Shown: positions 18,344 through 30,850 of the stretch, piece by piece
How the letters are laid out: every line of letters starts with the position of its first letter
How positions within the stretch are numbered: position 1 is the stretch's first letter
Assembly (NCBI RefSeq): GCF_035593345.1
Contig: NZ_CP141606.1
Coordinates: 3,286,001-3,350,000, forward strand
Reading direction: 5' to 3'
Source of the DNA: Lelliottia sp. JS-SCA-14
Lineage (GTDB): Bacteria; Pseudomonadota; Gammaproteobacteria; Enterobacterales; Enterobacteriaceae
DNA length: 64,000 bases
The notes under the pieces: model-generated
What the model was told of the DNA's origin: nothing
The model's input: the letters and a program-made list of their open reading frames with translations, nothing else
Databases searched by the model: none
Made by a program: the position numbers and the translations under genes

Positions 18344-20185
18344 TCAACGCAACACCATCAGCAGCGCCAGCACGACAACCGCACCAATGCTCATCGAAGC
18401 CACATACCAGCGCAGATAACCGTTCTCGCTCAACAGCAGGCCTTTACCTGCGAAGCGGGACAGCACTGCCGGGATGTTCATCATGGAGTTCATCGGATCG
18501 CGTTTCAGCAGCCACGCAATGCCGAGGAATGGCTTAACGAAGATCATGTCGTACAGCCAGTCGAAGCCCCACGCGTTGTACCACCAGGTGCCCAGCAGAC
18601 GGCCCGGCGCACTGTTAGCGACCGCAGTCACCAGCGTACGTTTGCCCAGCCACAGCCATGCAGCGATCAGGATGCCCGCAATAGCGACCACACCCGAGGT
18701 GATTTCAAGCGTCAGAACACGACCGTGCTCAAGCTCGGTGGTATCCGGCAGTACGCCCTGCAGCGGTGGCACAATCATCGCGCCAACGAAGGTAGACAGG
18801 ACCAGCAGAACCAGCAGCGGCAGGTGGTGGGTAATCCCTTTCCCTGCGTGAGCGTGAATTTGTTCTTTACCGTGGAATACGATGAAAATCATTCGGAAGG
18901 TATACAGGGAGGTCATGAATGCACCGACCAGACCTGCCACCATCAGATTGATATGACCATTTGCCATGGCACCCGCAAGGATTTCGTCCTTACTGAAGAA
19001 GCCCGCGGTGATAATCGGCAGAGCCGACAGCGCCGCGCCGCCCACCAGGAAGCAGACATAAACCAGCGGAATCGATTTGCGCAGACCGCCCATCTTGAAG
19101 ATGTTCTGCTCGTGGTGGCACGCCAGAATGACGGAGCCGGACGAGAGGAACAGCAGCGCTTTAAAGAACGCGTGTGTCATCAGATGGAAAATCGCCGCGT
19201 CCCATGCCTGTACGCCGAGCGCCAGGAACATGTAGCCAATCTGGCTCATGGTGGAGTAAGCGAGAACGCGTTTGATGTCCGTCTGAACCAGCGCGGCAAA
19301 GCCCGCCAGAACCAGCGTCACCGCGCCCACGATACCGACCAGGTGCAGGATTTCCGGAGTCATCAGGAACAGACCATGGGTACGCGCAATCAGGTAAACA
19401 CCGGCGGTCACCATGGTCGCGGCGTGGATCAGCGCGGAGACAGGCGTTGGGCCTGCCATCGCGTCCGCAAGCCAGGTCTGCAACGGCAGCTGCGCGGATT
19501 TACCCACGGCACCACCCAGCAGCATCAGCGTTGCCCACGTCAGCATGTTGTTGCCTGCTTCGAAGTGAGCCGGCGCCAGTTCCACCATTTCGCGGAAGTT
19601 CAGCGTGCCCAGTTCGTTGTAAAGAATGAACAGCGCGAAAGCGAGGAACACGTCACCCACACGGGTCACGACGAACGCTTTCATGGCCGCTGCGCCATTC
19701 TTCGGATCGGTGTAGTAGAAACCGATCAGCAGGTAAGAGCAGAGACCCACGCCTTCCCAGCCGAGATACATCAGCAGGAGGTTATCACCCAGCACCAGAA
19801 CAACCATGCTGGCGATAAACAGGTTGGTGTAGGCGAAGAAGCGGGAGTAACCCTCTTCACCGCGCATATACCAGGAGGCGAACATGTGGATCAGGAAGCC
19901 CACACCGGTCACCACGGAGAGCATGGTCAGAGAGAGACCATCCAGCACCAGGCTGAAACCGATGTTGAAATCACCGACCGACATCCAGGTCCACAGCGGC
20001 AGGGTGAACGCCTGCTTGCCGTTGTTAAAGAAGTCGATACCGGCATAGGCGGTGACCAGCGCCGCCAGGCCGATAGAGCCAATGCCCACGGTCGCGGACA
20101 GATTTTCCGACCAGCGGCCGCGGGAGAATGCCAGCAGCACAAAGCCGATCAACGGAAAGATAATGGTTAAGGCAAGCATGTTCAT
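18344..20185 (-). CDS. nuoL: NADH-quinone oxidoreductase subunit L
   Basis: The 613-residue product is the largest antiporter-like proton-pumping subunit, at the distal end of the complex I arm. Conserved core segments include [38 protein letters not shown] and [18 protein letters not shown]. The C-terminus carries the extra region that forms the long lateral helix along NuoM and NuoN, ending LMVLR. The length equals E. coli NuoL. Its ATG overlaps the nuoK stop by 4 bases. Confidence 0.97.
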   Translation of the reverse strand: MNMLALTIIFPLIGFVLLAFSRGRWSENLSATVGIGSIGLAALVTAYAGIDFFNNGKQAFTLPLWTWMSVGDFNIGFSLVLDGLSLTMLSVVTGVGFLIHMFASWYMRGEEGYSRFFAYTNLFIASMVVLVLGDNLLLMYLGWEGVGLCSYLLIGFYYTDPKNGAAAMKAFVVTRVGDVFLAFALFILYNELGTLNFREMVELAPAHFEAGNNMLTWATLMLLGGAVGKSAQLPLQTWLADAMAGPTPVSALIHAATMVTAGVYLIARTHGLFLMTPEILHLVGIVGAVTLVLAGFAALVQTDIKRVLAYSTMSQIGYMFLALGVQAWDAAIFHLMTHAFFKALLFLSSGSVILACHHEQNIFKMGGLRKSIPLVYVCFLVGGAALSALPIITAGFFSKDEILAGAMANGHINLMVAGLVGAFMTSLYTFRMIFIVFHGKEQIHAHAGKGITHHLPLLVLLVLSTFVGAMIVPPLQGVLPDTTELEHGRVLTLEITSGVVAIAGILIAAWLWLGKRTLVTAVANSAPGRLLGTWWYNAWGFDWLYDMIFVKPFLGIAWLLKRDPMNSMMNIPAVLSRFAGKGLLLSENGYLRWYVASMSIGAVVVLALLMVLR

Positions 20186-20484
20186 CCACGCAACTCACTT
20201 ACTGAATCGATGTTCAGGTTCTGGCGGCGACGATGGAGCTGCAGCAACAGCGCCAGGCCAATACTCGCTTCAGCAGCCGCAAGGCTGATGGCGAGAATGT
20301 ACATTACCTGACCATCGGTCTGGCCCCAGTAGCTACCGGCGACCACAAAGGCCAGCGCGGAAGCGTTGATCATGATTTCCAGACCGATCAGCATAAACAG
20401 CAGATTGCGGCGGATAACCAGACCGGTTAAACCCAGAACGAACAAAATCGCGGCGAGGATCAGTCCATGTGTTAAGGGGATCAT
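20182..20484 (-). CDS. nuoK: NADH-quinone oxidoreductase subunit K
   Basis: The 100-residue protein has three membrane segments and belongs to the MrpC/NuoK family, part of the proton path in complex I. Conserved membrane glutamates are visible in [10 protein letters not shown] and [12 protein letters not shown]. It overlaps nuoJ and nuoL by 4 bases on each side. The length equals E. coli NuoK. Confidence 0.97.
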   Translation of the reverse strand: MIPLTHGLILAAILFVLGLTGLVIRRNLLFMLIGLEIMINASALAFVVAGSYWGQTDGQVMYILAISLAAAEASIGLALLLQLHRRRQNLNIDSVSELRG

Positions 20485-21035
20485 GCGCGCTCCTCCGTTT
20501 TTCTTTTCGCGCTGTCATTCGCACGGTTGCTCAGCACTTCACCCGGACGCTCTTCGCGACCGACGTGGAAGGCCACAACCAGACCCGCCAGCAGCAGCAT
20601 CGACGCCAGTTCAACGGCCAGAACGTATGGGCCAAACAGCGTGATACCGACCGCTTTCGCGCTGATCGGCGTACCGTCGATGCCCTGATCGTTCACGCCA
20701 AGGATCGCGTAAACGATCACCGCCAGCATGATGGCCGACAGAATCGCCGGGCCAATCCACACCTGCGGTTTTAACCACTGACGTTCTTGTTCAATTTCAG
20801 AGCCGCCCAGGTTCAGCATCATCACCACGAAGACGAACAGAACCATGATGGCCCCGGCGTAGACGATGATTTCCAGTGCGCCCGCAAAGTGGGCGCCCAG
20901 TGAGAAGAACACCCCGGAAATAGCCAGCAGCGAGATGATCAGATACAGCAACGCATGCACCGGATTGGTGTGCGTGATCACGCGCAGCGTGGCCAGGATG
21001 GCGATAAGGCCACAGATATAAAAAGCGAATTCCAT
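20481..21035 (-). CDS. nuoJ: NADH-quinone oxidoreductase subunit J
   Basis: The 184-residue membrane subunit of complex I has five predicted membrane segments followed by a polar, charged C-terminal tail (about residues 165-184). The conserved [20 protein letters not shown] and [17 protein letters not shown] stretches of NuoJ are present; the latter contains the pi-bulge helix region. It overlaps nuoK by 4 bases and lies 10 bases after nuoI. Confidence 0.97.
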   Translation of the reverse strand: MEFAFYICGLIAILATLRVITHTNPVHALLYLIISLLAISGVFFSLGAHFAGALEIIVYAGAIMVLFVFVVMMLNLGGSEIEQERQWLKPQVWIGPAILSAIMLAVIVYAILGVNDQGIDGTPISAKAVGITLFGPYVLAVELASMLLLAGLVVAFHVGREERPGEVLSNRANDSAKRKTEERA

Positions 21036-21045
21036 TGCCCTCTCC

Positions 21046-21588
21046 TTACGGTAACAGGCTCTTGACGTCGATAGGCTTAGCTTCGTTCTCTGCTTCGCCC
21101 TTATCTTTGCCGTCGATTGCCATACCCGCCATCCGGTAGAAGTTATATTCCGGGTATTTGCCCGGACCGGAAATCAGCAGATCCTCTTTCTCGTACACCA
21201 GGTCCTGACGCTTGTACTCACCCAGTTCGAAATCTGGAGTCAGCTGAATCGCCGTGGTTGGGCACGCTTCTTCACACAGACCACAGAAGATGCAGCGTGA
21301 GAAGTTGATGCGGAAGAACTCAGGGTACCAGCGGCCGTCTTTGGTCTCTGCTTTCTGCAAAGAGATACAGCCGACCGGACAGGCTACCGCACACAGGTTA
21401 CAGGCAACGCAGCGCTCAGAGCCGTCCGGATCGCGGGTCAGCACGATACGGCCACGGTAGCGCGGCGGCAGATATACCGGCTCTTCCGGATACATCTGGG
21501 TTTCGCGTTTTGCAAACGCGTGCAGGCCGATCATCCAGATACTGCGAAGCTGGGTGCCGGTGCCTACCAATAATTCTTTTAAGGTCAT
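21046..21588 (-). CDS. nuoI: NADH-quinone oxidoreductase subunit I
   Basis: The 180-residue ferredoxin-like subunit carries two [4Fe-4S] clusters (N6a and N6b) of the peripheral arm. The two motifs are [15 protein letters not shown] and [15 protein letters not shown]. It passes electrons from NuoG towards NuoB. The length equals E. coli NuoI. Confidence 0.98.
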   Translation of the reverse strand: MTLKELLVGTGTQLRSIWMIGLHAFAKRETQMYPEEPVYLPPRYRGRIVLTRDPDGSERCVACNLCAVACPVGCISLQKAETKDGRWYPEFFRINFSRCIFCGLCEEACPTTAIQLTPDFELGEYKRQDLVYEKEDLLISGPGKYPEYNFYRMAGMAIDGKDKGEAENEAKPIDVKSLLP

Positions 21589-21601
21589 GTTCTAAAGCCC
21601 C

Positions 21602-22579
21602 TTATGGCTGCTGCCAGAGAATGACAGCCGCCGTTACCAACAAGTTGACGAGCGTCAGCGGCAGGCACACTTTCCAGCCGAAGGACATTACCTGGTCATA
21701 ACGCGGACGCGGTAAGGACGCACGAATCAAAATGAACATCATCATGAAGAACGCGGTTTTCAGCGCGAACCAGATGAACGGCGGTAAGAACGGGCCATGC
21801 CAGCCACCAAAGAACAGCGTAACCATCAACGCGGAAATGGTGACGATACCGATGTACTCGCCCACGAAGAACAGACCGAACTTCATGCCGGAATATTCAA
21901 TGTGGTAACCGTCGGCCAGTTCCTGTTCGGCTTCTGGCTGGTCAAACGGGTGACGGTGACACACCGCCACGCCCGCGATGGCAAAGGTGACAAAACCAAA
22001 GAACTGCGGTATGACGTTCCAGATATCAGCCTGGTTGTTGACGATGTCGGTCATGTTGAATGAACCGGCCTGCGCCACCACGCCCATCAGGGAAAGACCG
22101 AGGAACACTTCGTAGCTCAGGGTCTGCGCAGACGCACGCATCGCCCCCAGCAGGGAGTATTTGTTGTTACTCGACCAGCCCGCGAACAGGACCGCGTAAA
22201 CCGCCAGGCCTGCCATCATCAGGAAGAACAGGATCCCGATGTTCAGGTCCGCCACCACCCAGGTCGGACTGACCGGGACGATAGCAAAGGCCAGCAGCAG
22301 CGAGGTAAAGGCGATCATCGGTGCCAGGGTAAAGATGACGCGGTCCGAGAATTTCGGGATCCAGTCTTCTTTAAAGAACATCTTGATCATGTCCGCGACC
22401 AGCTGGAGTGAACCACCCCAGCCCACGCGGTTCGGTCCGTAACGGTTCTGGAACAGACCGAGCAAACGACGTTCACCAAAGCTCATGAACGCGCCGCAGG
22501 TGACAACCACCAGCAGAATGACCACCGCCTTGAGAATGCTTAACAGAATTTCGATGAGATCCGGCGTTAACCAACTCAT
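21602..22579 (-). CDS. nuoH: NADH-quinone oxidoreductase subunit H
   Basis: The 325-residue membrane subunit forms much of the quinone-binding chamber at the junction of the two arms. Conserved segments include [40 protein letters not shown] (the acidic loop) and [13 protein letters not shown]. The length equals E. coli NuoH. Its ATG overlaps the nuoG stop by 4 bases. Confidence 0.97.
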   Translation of the reverse strand: MSWLTPDLIEILLSILKAVVILLVVVTCGAFMSFGERRLLGLFQNRYGPNRVGWGGSLQLVADMIKMFFKEDWIPKFSDRVIFTLAPMIAFTSLLLAFAIVPVSPTWVVADLNIGILFFLMMAGLAVYAVLFAGWSSNNKYSLLGAMRASAQTLSYEVFLGLSLMGVVAQAGSFNMTDIVNNQADIWNVIPQFFGFVTFAIAGVAVCHRHPFDQPEAEQELADGYHIEYSGMKFGLFFVGEYIGIVTISALMVTLFFGGWHGPFLPPFIWFALKTAFFMMMFILIRASLPRPRYDQVMSFGWKVCLPLTLVNLLVTAAVILWQQP

Positions 22580-25302
22580 GCTTGTGCCTCCTGCAGATTA
22601 TCAAGACGCGCGCCCGCCAGCACCGGAGCGATACCCGGCAGACCCATCGGCAGACCCACCTGCCCTGCTGTCAGACCTTCGGCGATCACCAGCGGCAGAC
22701 TGATGGTCTGGCCTTCATAGCTAAAGGAGACCTGGCTGCCCGCGTTGACGCCAAGCTTCGCGGCATCCGCCGGATTGAGCTTGATGTAAGGCTGCGGCAT
22801 GCGCGTCTGGAACACCGGAGAGCGCTGGGACATCTCGTCACTACCAAACAGATGGTAGTAAGGCGCGATACGCCAGTTGCCTTCCTGCGCTTCGAAACGT
22901 GCCGGAACGGTCGTGAAGTACTCCAGACCCGTTTCGCTCGCCTCAATCAGACGCACGCCCGGATCGCCGTGGCGCAGAGAACCGCCCACTTCAGCCTGGA
23001 ACTTGTTCCATGCCTGCGGGGAGTTCCAGCCCGGTGCCCATGCGAACGGAATCTGAGAACGCGGTGCAGACGGCTGGTTGTTCCCTTCCATGGAGAAGGC
23101 GAACATGGTGTCTTTATCCTGCGGCTGACGCGGCTCGTGCACGCTGATATTGGCGCGCATCGCAGTACGGCCACTGTAACGGTGCGGTTCACGCGCCAGT
23201 TTCTGGCCGCGAATGCGGAAGCTCGCGTCCGGTGCGGCATCTTTGATGCCTGCCAGCTGCGGCAGTTTGGCCACAACGGCGTCGATCACATCATCGAGCT
23301 GCGTCCAGTCCACCTGACGGTTTTCCACGGTGCTGTGCAGAGAGTGCAGCCAGCGCCAGCTTTCCAGCATCAGGGTGTTCGCGTCGTAGTAAGACGGGTC
23401 ATAAACCTGGAAGAAACGCTGTGCGCGGCCTTCGTTGTTGATAACAGTACCGTCGCTTTCGGCGAAGCTTGCTGCCGACAGCACCAGGTGCGCTTTGTCC
23501 ATAATCGCCGTGCGCTGATGGTCAATTACCATCACCAGCGGCGCTTTCGACAGAGCCGCATCCACGCGAGCGGCAGAAGCATGACGATGCAGGTCGTTCT
23601 CAAGGACGATCACGCCGTCAGCCGCACCCGATTCGAGTTCGCTTAACGCCGCTTCCAGAGAACCGCCGCCAATCAAGCCCAGACCGACGCTGTTAACTGC
23701 GCGCGCAATCATGGTCACGCCCACGTCCGCCCCACGCCCTTTCAGCGCTTTCGCCACGTTTGCCGCAGCCTGAATCACGTCCGGGCTACCGGCGTTGGTG
23801 CCGGAAATAATCAGTGGTTTCTTCGCGCCGGCCAGAGCCTGCACGATCACGTCGATCTTGTTCTGCAGGTCACGATCCAGGCCTTCGACAGCCGGAGCAC
23901 TGTTATCCAGCGCGTGAGCAATGGCAAAACCGAGACGCGCCTGGTCTTCTACCGGAGCGCGATAGGTCCACGCCGCGATGTCGTCCAGACGGGTGTTGTC
24001 GACGTTAGTGACAAACAGCGGATGCTTGGCGCGCTGGCCGATGTTGAGGATCGCCGCAATCTGCCAGTCAGCCACTTTCTGGGCCGCTGCCATTTCACGT
24101 GCTTTACCTTTCACCGCCTGACGAACCGCCAGTGCAACGCGTGCACCGGTCTGCGTCAGATCTTCGCCCAGCACCAGCACCGCGTCATAGGATTCGATTT
24201 CGCGCAGCGCGGGAGTACGGATACCGCCTTCACGCAGCACTTTCAGCACCAGCTCCAGACGTTCCTGCTCGCCGTGGGCGATACCGGTGTAGAAGTTATC
24301 CGCACCCACCAGCTCACGCAGCGCAAAGTTGCTTTCGACGCTGGCACGCGGGGAGCCGATACCGATCACTTTCTTCGACTGGCGCAGAATATCTGCCGCG
24401 CCCTGCATCGCTTGTTCAGCGTTGAGGGTGATCAGATCGTCGCCACGGCGCTGAACCGGCTGACGCGGACGGTCTTTCAGGTTCACATAGCCATAGCCGA
24501 AACGACCACGGTCGCAGAGGAAGTAGTGGTTAACGGTACCGTTGTAACGGTTTTCGATACGACGCAGTTCACCGTAGCGCTCGCCCGGGCTGGTGTTACA
24601 GCCGAGGGAACACTGCTGGCAGATGCTTGGCGCAAACTGCATGTCCCACTTACGGTTATAACGCTCGGAGTGCGTTTTATCGGTGAATACGCCGGTCGGG
24701 CAGATTTCTACCAGGTTACCGGAGAATTCGCTTTCAAGCGTACCGTCTTCCGGACGACCAAAGTAAACGTTGTCATGTGCGCCATACACACCCAGATCCT
24801 GACCGTCTGCGTAATCTTTGTAGTAACGTACGCAGCGGTAGCAGGCGATGCAGCGGTTCATTTCGTGAGAGATGAACGGCCCCAGATCCTGGTTGCGGTG
24901 GGTACGTTTGGTAAAGCGATAGCGACGGAAGCTATGACCCGTCATCACGGTCATATCCTGAAGGTGGCAGTTACCGCCCTCTTCACAGACCGGACAGTCG
25001 TGCGGGTGGTTGGTCATCAACCATTCCACAACGCTCTCACGGAACTGTTTCGCTTCTTCGTCTTCAATCGAAATAAAGGTGCCTTCGGTCGCTGGTGTCA
25101 TACAGGACATGACCAGGCGTCCACGCGTGTCTTCCGCGTTTTGGTATTGCTTCACCGCACACTGGCGGCAAGCACCGACGCTGCCCAGCGCCGGATGCCA
25201 GCAAAAATACGGAATATCAAGGCCGAGAGACAGACAAGCTTCTAGCAGGTTGTCGGCCCCGTTGACCTCGTATTCTTTGCCGTCTACATGAATCGTAGCC
25301 AT
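22576..25302 (-). CDS. nuoG: NADH-quinone oxidoreductase subunit G
   Basis: The 908-residue iron-sulfur subunit has an N-terminal [2Fe-2S] ferredoxin domain ([20 protein letters not shown]), a His/Cys cluster motif ([15 protein letters not shown]), two [4Fe-4S] motifs ([13 protein letters not shown] to [15 protein letters not shown]), the extra N7 cluster motif (CQQCSLGC) and a large molybdopterin-oxidoreductase-like C-terminal region without cofactor. The start at 25302 ([11 protein letters not shown]) gives the E. coli length; upstream in-frame starts add up to 15 unrelated residues. Confidence 0.97.
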   Translation of the reverse strand: MATIHVDGKEYEVNGADNLLEACLSLGLDIPYFCWHPALGSVGACRQCAVKQYQNAEDTRGRLVMSCMTPATEGTFISIEDEEAKQFRESVVEWLMTNHPHDCPVCEEGGNCHLQDMTVMTGHSFRRYRFTKRTHRNQDLGPFISHEMNRCIACYRCVRYYKDYADGQDLGVYGAHDNVYFGRPEDGTLESEFSGNLVEICPTGVFTDKTHSERYNRKWDMQFAPSICQQCSLGCNTSPGERYGELRRIENRYNGTVNHYFLCDRGRFGYGYVNLKDRPRQPVQRRGDDLITLNAEQAMQGAADILRQSKKVIGIGSPRASVESNFALRELVGADNFYTGIAHGEQERLELVLKVLREGGIRTPALREIESYDAVLVLGEDLTQTGARVALAVRQAVKGKAREMAAAQKVADWQIAAILNIGQRAKHPLFVTNVDNTRLDDIAAWTYRAPVEDQARLGFAIAHALDNSAPAVEGLDRDLQNKIDVIVQALAGAKKPLIISGTNAGSPDVIQAAANVAKALKGRGADVGVTMIARAVNSVGLGLIGGGSLEAALSELESGAADGVIVLENDLHRHASAARVDAALSKAPLVMVIDHQRTAIMDKAHLVLSAASFAESDGTVINNEGRAQRFFQVYDPSYYDANTLMLESWRWLHSLHSTVENRQVDWTQLDDVIDAVVAKLPQLAGIKDAAPDASFRIRGQKLAREPHRYSGRTAMRANISVHEPRQPQDKDTMFAFSMEGNNQPSAPRSQIPFAWAPGWNSPQAWNKFQAEVGGSLRHGDPGVRLIEASETGLEYFTTVPARFEAQEGNWRIAPYYHLFGSDEMSQRSPVFQTRMPQPYIKLNPADAAKLGVNAGSQVSFSYEGQTISLPLVIAEGLTAGQVGLPMGLPGIAPVLAGARLDNLQEAQA

Positions 25303-25359
25303 TAGCATGCTTCCAGTTGGCTCAGTCAGAGACTGAGCGTTAATCAAAATTCAGTATCG

Positions 25360-26697
25360 CTACCAGCGCGCTTTCAGCAGGTTCGGCTGAATACCGTTAA
25401 TCAAATGGGTATTGCTGAACTGCTGCTTGATGCCCGCTTCGAATTCGTCGCGGAAATATTTAATCGCGCTTTGCAATGGCTCAACGGCACCTGGTGCGTG
25501 GGCACAGAAGGTTTTGCCCGGACCGAGGAATCGACACAGTTGCTCAAGTGTCTCGATGTCGCCAGGCTGGCCTTCGCCGCGCTCGATGGCGCGCAGGATC
25601 TTCACGCTCCACGGCAAACCGTCACGGCATGGCGTACACCAGCCGCAGGACTCGCGGGCGAAGAACTCTTCCAGGTTACGCACCAGCGACACCATGCCAA
25701 TTTCATGGTCAACGGCCATCGCCAGCGCCGTACCCAGACGGCTGCCTGCTTTACCAATGCTTTCGAATTCCATCGGCAGGTCGAGGTGCGCTTCTGTCAG
25801 GAAGTCTGTCCCCGCGCCGCCCGGCTGCCAGGCTTTGAATTTCAGGCCATCGCGCATACCGCCCGCATAGTCTTCGAGGATTTCGCGTGCGGTGGTCCCG
25901 AACGGCAGCTCCCACAGACCCGGATTTTTAACGCGACCGGAGAAGCCCATCAGCTTGGTGCCAGCGTCTTTACTGGTCGAGATGTTCTGATACCACTCCA
26001 CGCCGTTGGCGAGGATAGCCGGAACGTTACACAGGGTTTCGACGTTGTTGACACAGGTCGGTTTACCCCAGACGCCGGAGCTTGCCGGGAACGGAGGCTT
26101 GGAGCGCGGGTTCGCGCGGCGGCCTTCGAGGGAGTTGATCAGCGCGGTCTCTTCACCACAGATGTAACGCCCTGCCCCGGTGTGCACGAACAGCTCGAAA
26201 TCAAAACCGGTGCCGAGAATGTTTTTGCCAAGCAGGCCCGCTTCGGTCGCTTCCGCGATGGCGCGACGCAGGTTTTCTGCCGCTTCAATGTATTCGCCGC
26301 GCAGGAAGATGTAGCCACGGTAGGCTTTCAGCGCGAACGCAGAAATCAGCATGCCTTCCACCAGCAGGTGCGGCAGCTGTTCCATCAGCAGGCGGTCTTT
26401 ATAGGTGCCCGGCTCCATTTCATCGGCGTTACACAGCAGGTAACGGATGTTCATGGATTCGTCTTTCGGCATCAGGCTCCACTTCAAACCGGTGGAGAAG
26501 CCCGCGCCGCCGCGCCCTTTCAGGCCGGAGTCTTTCACCGCGTTGACGATTTCATCTGGCGCCATGCCGGAGAGCGCTTTACGTGCGCCTTCGTAGCCGT
26601 TTTTGCTCTGATATTCTTCGAGCCAGACGGGCTGTTTGTCATCGCGCAGACGCCAGGTCAGCGGATGAGTTTCAGCAGTGCGAATGACTGTTTTCAT
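25360..26697 (-). CDS. nuoF: NADH-quinone oxidoreductase subunit F
   Basis: The 445-residue flavoprotein subunit binds NADH and FMN and holds the N3 [4Fe-4S] cluster. Signatures: the nucleotide-binding [19 protein letters not shown]-binding [37 protein letters not shown], and cluster-binding [12 protein letters not shown] with a later cysteine in KTFCAHAPG. The length equals E. coli NuoF. It overlaps nuoE by 4 bases. Confidence 0.98.
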   Translation of the reverse strand: MKTVIRTAETHPLTWRLRDDKQPVWLEEYQSKNGYEGARKALSGMAPDEIVNAVKDSGLKGRGGAGFSTGLKWSLMPKDESMNIRYLLCNADEMEPGTYKDRLLMEQLPHLLVEGMLISAFALKAYRGYIFLRGEYIEAAENLRRAIAEATEAGLLGKNILGTGFDFELFVHTGAGRYICGEETALINSLEGRRANPRSKPPFPASSGVWGKPTCVNNVETLCNVPAILANGVEWYQNISTSKDAGTKLMGFSGRVKNPGLWELPFGTTAREILEDYAGGMRDGLKFKAWQPGGAGTDFLTEAHLDLPMEFESIGKAGSRLGTALAMAVDHEIGMVSLVRNLEEFFARESCGWCTPCRDGLPWSVKILRAIERGEGQPGDIETLEQLCRFLGPGKTFCAHAPGAVEPLQSAIKYFRDEFEAGIKQQFSNTHLINGIQPNLLKARW

Positions 26698-27194
26698 TTG
26701 TACCGCTCCAGCAGGTCAGGAATCGCTTCCGGCGTCAGATGGCTGTGAGTGTCCTCATCAATCATCATGCTCGGCCCCTTGTCGCAGTTACCCAGGCAGC
26801 AGGTTGGCAGCAGCGTGAAACGACCGTCGAAAGTCGTTTGTCCTGGCTTGATGTCGAGTTTTTTCTCGAGCGCGGCCTGGATGCCCTGATAACCGGTGAT
26901 ATGACACACCACGCTGTCGCAGTAGCGGATCACGTGACGGCCTACCGGCTGGCGGAAGATCTGGCTGTAGAATGTTGCCACCCCTTCCACGTCGCTTGCC
27001 GGGATACCCAGCACCTCGGCGATCGCGTAGATCGCGCCATCGGGTACCCAACCGCGCTGTTTCTGGACGATTTTCAGCGCTTCAATGGATGCCGCACGCG
27101 GGTCTTCGTAGTGATGCATCTCGTGCTCAATTGCCGCACGTTCTGCCGCACTCAGCTCAAAAGCCTCGGTTTGTGGTTGTTGATTCTCGTGCAT
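26694..27194 (-). CDS. nuoE: NADH-quinone oxidoreductase subunit E
   Basis: The 166-residue thioredoxin-like subunit holds the N1a [2Fe-2S] cluster. Cysteines in CDSVVCHI and CLGNCDKGP are the ligands. With NuoF and NuoG it forms the NADH dehydrogenase module. There is a 2-base gap after nuoCD and a 4-base overlap with nuoF. Confidence 0.97.
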   Translation of the reverse strand: MHENQQPQTEAFELSAAERAAIEHEMHHYEDPRAASIEALKIVQKQRGWVPDGAIYAIAEVLGIPASDVEGVATFYSQIFRQPVGRHVIRYCDSVVCHITGYQGIQAALEKKLDIKPGQTTFDGRFTLLPTCCLGNCDKGPSMMIDEDTHSHLTPEAIPDLLERYK

Positions 27195-27196
27195 AA

Positions 27197-28999
27197 TTAG
27201 CGGTCCACATCTGACATAACAAAATCGATACTACCCAGATACACAATCAGGTCGGAGACCAGACTGCCGCGAATGGCGGACGGGATCTGCTGCAGGTGCG
27301 CAAAGCTCGGCGTACGAATACGCGTACGGTAGCTCATGGTGCTGCCGTCACTGGTCAGGTAGTAACTGTTAATACCCTTGGTCGCTTCCACCATCTGGAA
27401 GGATTCCTGGGCTGGCATGACCGGGCCCCATGAAACCTGCAGGAAGTGGGTGATCAGGGTTTCGATATGTTGCAGCGTGCGCTCTTTCGGTGGCGGCGTC
27501 GTCAGCGGGTGATCCGCTTTGAACGGGCCTTCCGGCATGTTGTTGAGGCACTGCTCAAGGATGCGCAGACTCTGGCGCAGCTCTTCCACTTTCAGCATCA
27601 CGCGGGTGTAGCAGTCGGATACACCGCCGCCAACCGGGACTTCGAAGTCGAAGTTTTCGTAGCCAGAGTATGGACGGGCTTTACGCACGTCGAAATCAAT
27701 ACCGGTCGCACGCAGGCCAGCACCGGTGGTGCCCCACTCCAGCGCTTCTTTCGCGCCGTAAGCGGCCACGCCTTTGGAACGGCCAATCAGAATGGTGTTG
27801 CGCAGCGCGGCTTTCTCATAAGAGGCCAGACGCTTCGGCATCCAGTCGAGGAATTCACGCAGCAGGCGATCCCATCCACGCGGCAAGTCGTGTGCCACAC
27901 CGCCGATACGGAACCAGGCCGGGTGCATACGGAAACCGGTGATGGCTTCAACCAGATCGTAAATTTTCTGACGGTCGGTAAACGCGAAGAACACCGGCGT
28001 CATCGCCCCAACGTCCTGAATGAACGTGGAGATATAGAGCAAGTGGCTGTTGATACGGAACAGTTCAGAGAGCATGACGCGGATAACATCAACGCGTTCA
28101 GGCACTTTGATACCGGCCAGTTTCTCTACGGCCAGCACATAAGGCATTTCGTTCACGCAGCCGCCGAGGTACTCGATACGGTCGGTGTACGGAATGTAGC
28201 TGTGCCAGGACTGGCGCTCGCCCATCTTCTCAGCACCACGGTGGTGGTAACCGACGTCAGGAACGCAGTCGACAATCTCTTCGCCGTCGAGCTGAAGAAT
28301 AATACGGAATGCACCGTGCGCAGACGGGTGGTTTGGACCGAGGTTGAGGAACATGAAGTCCTCATTGTCGGTGCCACGCTTCATGCCCCAGTCTTCCGGC
28401 TTGAAAGTCAGCGCTTCCATCTCCAGATCCTGTTTGGCTTTGGTCAGCTCAAACGGGTCGAATTCGGTGGCGCGCGCCGGGTAGTCTTTACGCAGCGGGT
28501 GGCCGGTCCAGGTCTGCGGCATCATGATGCGCGTCAGGTGCGGGTGGCCATCGAAGGTCATGCCGAACATTTCCCAGGTTTCGCGCTCGTACCAGTTCGC
28601 GTTCGGGAAAAGTTTGGTGATCGTCGGCAGATGCATGTCGTTTTCAGACAATGCCACCTTGAGCATGATATCCCGATTGCGGTCTATTGAGATCAGGTGG
28701 TAGAAAACGGAAAAATCCGCCGCGGGTAAACCGTGACGGTGGGTGCGCAGACGCTCATCCATGCCGTGTAAGTCAAACAGCATGACGTAAGGTTTAGGTA
28801 ATTTCTTTAAGAAATCGACTGCTTCCAGCAATTGTTCACGCTTGACCCAAACAACGGGTACCCCGGTGCGGGTGGCCTGAACAGTAAAGGCATCCGGCCC
28901 AAAACGGTTGCGCAGTTCGCCGATGACCGGGTCATCGAGATGATCCCGGGTTTGCCATGCGGCATCTTGCGCGGTTAAGTCGGTCATATTGTTCACCAT
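27197..28999 (-). CDS. nuoC: NADH-quinone oxidoreductase fused subunit C/D
   Basis: The 600-residue product is a natural fusion of NuoC (about residues 1-190) and NuoD (about 200-600), as in E. coli and related gamma-proteobacteria. The C part shows [19 protein letters not shown] and [17 protein letters not shown] sequence ([13 protein letters not shown]); the D part shows the 49-kDa signatures [26 protein letters not shown] and the C-terminal [11 protein letters not shown] that lines the quinone site. An internal ATG at 28987 (MTDLTAQ) has GGTG about 8 bases upstream and gives 596 residues, the length now used for E. coli; the choice between the two is open. Confidence 0.97.
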   Translation of the reverse strand: MVNNMTDLTAQDAAWQTRDHLDDPVIGELRNRFGPDAFTVQATRTGVPVVWVKREQLLEAVDFLKKLPKPYVMLFDLHGMDERLRTHRHGLPAADFSVFYHLISIDRNRDIMLKVALSENDMHLPTITKLFPNANWYERETWEMFGMTFDGHPHLTRIMMPQTWTGHPLRKDYPARATEFDPFELTKAKQDLEMEALTFKPEDWGMKRGTDNEDFMFLNLGPNHPSAHGAFRIILQLDGEEIVDCVPDVGYHHRGAEKMGERQSWHSYIPYTDRIEYLGGCVNEMPYVLAVEKLAGIKVPERVDVIRVMLSELFRINSHLLYISTFIQDVGAMTPVFFAFTDRQKIYDLVEAITGFRMHPAWFRIGGVAHDLPRGWDRLLREFLDWMPKRLASYEKAALRNTILIGRSKGVAAYGAKEALEWGTTGAGLRATGIDFDVRKARPYSGYENFDFEVPVGGGVSDCYTRVMLKVEELRQSLRILEQCLNNMPEGPFKADHPLTTPPPKERTLQHIETLITHFLQVSWGPVMPAQESFQMVEATKGINSYYLTSDGSTMSYRTRIRTPSFAHLQQIPSAIRGSLVSDLIVYLGSIDFVMSDVDR

Positions 29000-29089
29000 T
29001 GCAAATGGTCCGTGGTGACTGTTAAGCCTGGCTTCGCGCTATTTGTATAGTGATATGCGAAGGTTTTTCTCCAGGCCTACAGGCGCAAA

Positions 29090-29764
29090 TTAAATTTCGT
29101 CAGGCGTACGCAGATTGGTCACTGCAATACGTTCTCCGCGTTTACGCTCGCGCTCAGACTGCATATTGGCGCGGTACACGCCCTGGTCGCCAACCACCCA
29201 GGAAAGCGGACGGCGCTCTTTGCCGATCGACTCCTGCAGCAGCATCAGCGCCTGCATGTAAGCTTCCGGACGCGGCGGGCAGCCAGGGATGTAAACATCC
29301 ACCGGGATAAACTTATCGACGCCTTGCACTACGGAATAAATGTCGTACATACCGCCCGAGTTTGCACAAGCCCCCATGGAAATAACCCATTTCGGCTCGA
29401 GCATCTGGTCGTAAAGACGCTGAATGACGGGCGCCATTTTGGTGAAGCAGGTTCCCGCTACCACCATCAGGTCAGCCTGACGAGGTGATGCACGCAGTAC
29501 CTCGGCACCAAAACGCGCAACGTCATGCACCGCAGTGAATGACGTCACCATTTCAACGTAGCAGCAAGAAAGACCAAAGTTGTATGGCCAGATGGAGTTC
29601 TTACGACCCCAGTTGACCATATCGTGCATGGCATGTTCGAGCTTGCCCATGTACACGCTTTTGTTGACTTCTTGCTCCAGGGGGTCGGTTACGATCTCCT
29701 GTTTTTGCAGGGGGTAACGGTCATTCTCACCGTTAGGATCTATGCGGGTGAGCGTATAATCCAT
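29090..29764 (-). CDS. nuoB: NADH-quinone oxidoreductase subunit B
   Basis: The 224-residue product carries the terminal N2 [4Fe-4S] cluster next to the quinone site. Ligand cysteines are in [18 protein letters not shown] and [11 protein letters not shown]. Compared with the 220-residue E. coli protein as I remember it, there are four extra residues in [15 protein letters not shown] near position 45; the rest is nearly unchanged. It lies 15 bases after nuoA and 90 before nuoCD. Confidence 0.97.
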   Translation of the reverse strand: MDYTLTRIDPNGENDRYPLQKQEIVTDPLEQEVNKSVYMGKLEHAMHDMVNWGRKNSIWPYNFGLSCCYVEMVTSFTAVHDVARFGAEVLRASPRQADLMVVAGTCFTKMAPVIQRLYDQMLEPKWVISMGACANSGGMYDIYSVVQGVDKFIPVDVYIPGCPPRPEAYMQALMLLQESIGKERRPLSWVVGDQGVYRANMQSERERKRGERIAVTNLRTPDEI

Positions 29765-29779
29765 CTTATTGCCTCGCTG

Positions 29780-30220
29780 TTACTGCTGACGATTAGAGTT
29801 ACTGTTTTCCGGGTTAACCAGTTCACGGCGTGAACGCACAGGTGTCCAGTCCAGCGCGCCGATGCGCACCAGGTAAACCAGACCGGCCAGTAGCACTAAA
29901 ATGAAAATTGCGGCTTCGACAAAGCCAATCCATCCACTTTCGCGGATTGAAGTTGACCATGCGAACAGGTAGAGCGCTTCAACGTCGAAGATGACGAAGA
30001 ACATGGCCACCAGATAGAACTTGGCGGACAGGCGTAAGCGAGCGGTACCTACCGAATCGATACCCGATTCAAATGGGGTGTTTTTGTGCCTTGCGCGGGC
30101 GCGACCGCCCAGGAACCAGCCACCGACTAACATCAGGCAGCACAGGCCTATGGCAACGATAAGAAAGATTGCGAATGCCCAATGATGAGCGACGACTTCT
30201 GTGGATGTTGACATACTCAT
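29780..30220 (-). CDS. nuoA: NADH-quinone oxidoreductase subunit A
   Basis: The 146-residue membrane subunit has three hydrophobic segments with the conserved loop [21 protein letters not shown] and helix [15 protein letters not shown]. It is the first gene of the nuo operon; the length is within one residue of E. coli NuoA. The long upstream region (30221-30850) holds the operon promoter(s). Confidence 0.97.
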   Translation of the reverse strand: MSMSTSTEVVAHHWAFAIFLIVAIGLCCLMLVGGWFLGGRARARHKNTPFESGIDSVGTARLRLSAKFYLVAMFFVIFDVEALYLFAWSTSIRESGWIGFVEAAIFILVLLAGLVYLVRIGALDWTPVRSRRELVNPENSNSNRQQ

Positions 30221-30850
30221 TGCTTACTCATCAAAAGTGATATCTACAGCTCTGCTCTTGCTGGCAGATGGACATCACATCGATTCATGGGGAGGAACAA
30301 ATAACCTTACACCGACTGTCAGAAATGAGACATAGACAGCAAAATGATGTGGTTTTTTACTCCTTTCTATAACCTTTTGTCAACTTTAACAAAGGTTTCT
30401 TCACATTAAATCACATAGATCGATTCTCATTAACATTTCATGCCCTTTAACCCTGGTGGGTCGATGACTTTACGTCAACCGCATGGTGTTGAATCGTGTC
30501 CGTTTTGAAGTAAAAGAAATATTACCCCCCTATTTTGACAGGATTTGCTGCTGATTCCTCCCCCCAAATAGGAGTATTTTCTTGATCTGAGACACGCTTT
30601 TGTTAATCCAATCCAAAAAACGGCAACATTTTTGCTGGTTTTTTAACATCAACACTGCAAACAGAATAACAAAACGCGAAACGTTTAAAAATCGAGCAAA
30701 TATACTCATTACTATGATAATTAAACACTTTTTAAAATATCCCTAAAGATAATGACGATATTTTTGTCAAAAAAAAACCACTCCGCGAAAAATCCGCACG
30801 AGTGGTTCTTTTTTACACTTACAAATTGTTACGAGATTATTAGAGCCTGA
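30221..30850. promoter_or_regulatory. nuo operon upstream region (lrhA-nuoA intergenic)
   Basis: These 630 bases hold no gene. The stretch is AT-rich, and the minus strand, read toward nuoA, offers candidate promoter elements: TTGACA at 30378-30383, and TATAGA at 30366-30371 with a weak -35 about 16 bases upstream. The 30378 TTGACA lies too close to TATAGA to serve as its partner. In E. coli the nuo promoters are controlled by ArcA, NarL, FNR, Fis and IHF far upstream of nuoA; I infer the same here but did not identify individual sites with confidence. The lrhA terminator occupies the right end. Confidence 0.5.
30769..30815. terminator. Terminator downstream of lrhA
   Basis: An 8-bp stem (AACCACTC at 30776-30783 with GAGTGGTT at 30800-30807) has T-runs on both strands: seven or more T on the minus strand beyond 30776 and six on the plus strand at 30809-30814. 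It ends lrhA transcription and shields the nuo promoter region from read-through. Confidence 0.8.

Noticed and set aside
23914..25245. 443-codon open frame antisense to nuoG
   Set aside because: It lies opposite intact nuoG and its composition is that of a reversed coding sequence.
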